21,118 bases of DNA from the IMG/VR virus record IMGVR_UViG_3300023171_000043, positions 1 to 21,118 of that record, one strand, 5' to 3'. The notes below the pieces were generated by a model. That model worked only from the letters and a program-made list of their open reading frames with translations, did no database searches and was not told the origin of the DNA. Made by a program: the position numbers and the translations under genes. Positions 20,523 through 21,118 of this stretch are shown here, in pieces (within the stretch, counting starts at the first letter, position 1; each line of letters begins with the position of its first letter). This DNA comes from a virus.

Positions 20523-20691
20523 CATTCTGGCCCAACTTCCTCGCTAAAAAAGGCTTAATCAAAGGCCATACAGCAATGAACAGTAAACGTTTAACCCACC
20601 CCAGTTTAGCTTCTTTAGCTAGATCCTGGGGTGTTACGTTTTCTAGTAAATCCACGTCGCCAACTAGCGATTCTATTTCGGATCTTCTCAT
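20485..20691 (-). CDS. Small hypothetical protein in the lysis cassette
   Basis: 68 residues. The start overlaps the holin-like gene's stop as ATGA. Residues 30-52 (LGWVKRLLFIAVWPLIKPFL) form a moderately hydrophobic helix with basic flanks, suggesting membrane association; the rest is charged. It could be a lysis accessory protein, but the sequence does not settle it. Its 3' end overlaps the DUF551 gene tail to tail. Confidence 0.6.
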   Translation of the reverse strand: MRRSEIESLVGDVDLLENVTPQDLAKEAKLGWVKRLLFIAVWPLIKPFLARKLGQNVTDLLGRVLEGL

Positions 20692-20933
20692 AACTTCGGT
20701 GCTTCTGGAATGCTGTTAGCCATTGATACGATTGCTTCATCTTTCTTTGCACTGGATTGACTTGATCCAAAGAAGTAGTTTAGGACTTGTGTTAATGCCG
20801 CTACGATTGCAATAATTACCTGCGGATCGGATTGAGCCTTACCTTGGAAGTAAGTCGTAAAGAAGTAAGCGAATGATAGTACAACCACGAATAGCGCGAT
20901 TGATACCTTTAATGTTTCTGTTGAAAATTTCAT
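20688..20933 (-). CDS. Holin-like membrane protein
   Basis: 81 residues with two hydrophobic helices (about 10-28, VSIALFVVVLSFAYFFTTYF, and 37-56, PQVIIAIVAALTQVLNYFFG) joined by a short polar loop, and a tail SSQSSAKKDEAIVSM. Phage proteins with this layout and the NYFFGSSxxSAKKDE end are common next to endolysin genes and are taken as holins that permeabilise the inner membrane. It follows directly after the endolysin-like gene. Holin function is inferred from layout and context. Confidence 0.7.
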   Translation of the reverse strand: MKFSTETLKVSIALFVVVLSFAYFFTTYFQGKAQSDPQVIIAIVAALTQVLNYFFGSSQSSAKKDEAIVSMANSIPEAPKL

Positions 20934-20936
20934 ATG

Positions 20937-21118
20937 TTATTTAGCTAATTCAATATGTGGTAGGTCTGGCAAAGTTCGCCACGTACCACCCAAGATAATA
21001 GGAATGTCCATACATTTAGCCGTAGCCATGATGTGAGCAGCTATAATTCGAAACGCTGTATCAGCATTCCAATCTATTTTACCATTCACAAACGGAACAA
21101 AATCGATTGCGTGCCCAT
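20937..21118 (-). CDS. Endolysin, M15-type peptidase (5' end off window)
   Basis: The last 60 codons of a gene whose start lies beyond the right edge. GHAIDFVPFVNGKIDW carries the metal-ligand aspartate block of M15 peptidases (typically SxHxxGxAxD), and LPDLPHIELA ends the domain with the conserved DxPHxEL histidine. This is the pattern of phage L-alanyl-D-glutamate or D-Ala-D-Ala peptidases such as the T5 endolysin, which cut peptidoglycan peptides. The first zinc histidine must be just outside the window. It opens the lysis cassette. Confidence 0.82.
   Translation of the reverse strand, partial: GHAIDFVPFVNGKIDWNADTAFRIIAAHIMATAKCMDIPIILGGTWRTLPDLPHIELAK

Noticed and set aside
1-21118. 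CRISPR array, tRNA or rRNA genes, insertion sequences
   Set aside because: No regularly spaced direct repeats with unique spacers, no recognisable tRNA arms or rRNA stretches, and no transposase-like protein were seen; a dedicated scan would be needed to exclude a tRNA.

Overview
The window is 21 kb of a tailed-phage genome or prophage from a Bacteroidota host. HK97-type head and packaging genes, a phage recombination pair, a DUF3987 replication protein, an orphan C5 methyltransferase and a lysis cassette lie almost end to end, nearly all on the minus strand. The host assignment rests on three things: promoter-like sequences of the Bacteroidota type (TTTG, 20 nt, TAnnTTTG), A-rich leaders with few Shine-Dalgarno sequences, and Bacteroidota-phage protein families (prohead protease with SVRMQYVTIELA, the VHQLQNLYFALTG family, DUF3987). 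Sphingobacteriales is a plausible host order, but this is a guess. No integrase, tRNA, rRNA, CRISPR array or insertion sequence was recognised.

Layout, right to left (direction of most transcription). 20485-21118 (-): truncated M15-type endolysin, a two-segment holin-like membrane protein and a small unknown protein. 19482-20522 (+): a short operon of small genes starting with a helix-turn-helix protein and ending with a DUF551 protein, divergent from the main leftward early operon. 19372 down to 15315 (-): small unknown genes, then an OB-like protein and a YqaJ-type exonuclease (recombination), then a DNA-binding-like protein and two unknowns. 15164-14193 (-): C5 cytosine methyltransferase behind a structured leader. 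14099-12252 (-): small HTH protein with palindromic operator-like sites, DUF3987 protein and an unknown. 12251-11882: a 370-nt gene-free region with about 14 copies of a nonamer related to ATAATGCCA around a very AT-rich core, probably a replication origin. 11881-10243 (-): SNF2-like helicase and VRR-NUC nuclease. 10158-2368 (-): terminase small subunit, terminase large subunit, portal, small genes, SPP1 gp7-like head protein, a free-standing NUMOD/HNH endonuclease, a 40-aa ORF, head maturation protease and major capsid protein. 2293-1883 (-): small structural-cassette protein. 633-1819 (+): a three-gene cassette inserted against the direction of the head genes. 552-1 (-): truncated head-tail connector.

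The genes fit one programme: divergent control region, recombination and DNA modification, origin and helicase, then packaging and capsid assembly, with lysis genes in a separate leftward unit entering from the right. The most interesting features are not coding. A TAnnTTTG promoter box sits exactly 3-4 nt before the start codon of six genes, implying leaderless mRNAs. There is also the symmetric iteron array, a paired operator around the HTH gene, a motif shared by three late genes, and several structured leaders. Eight small genes (16-55 aa) are called from frame, overlap and context; the shortest are uncertain.
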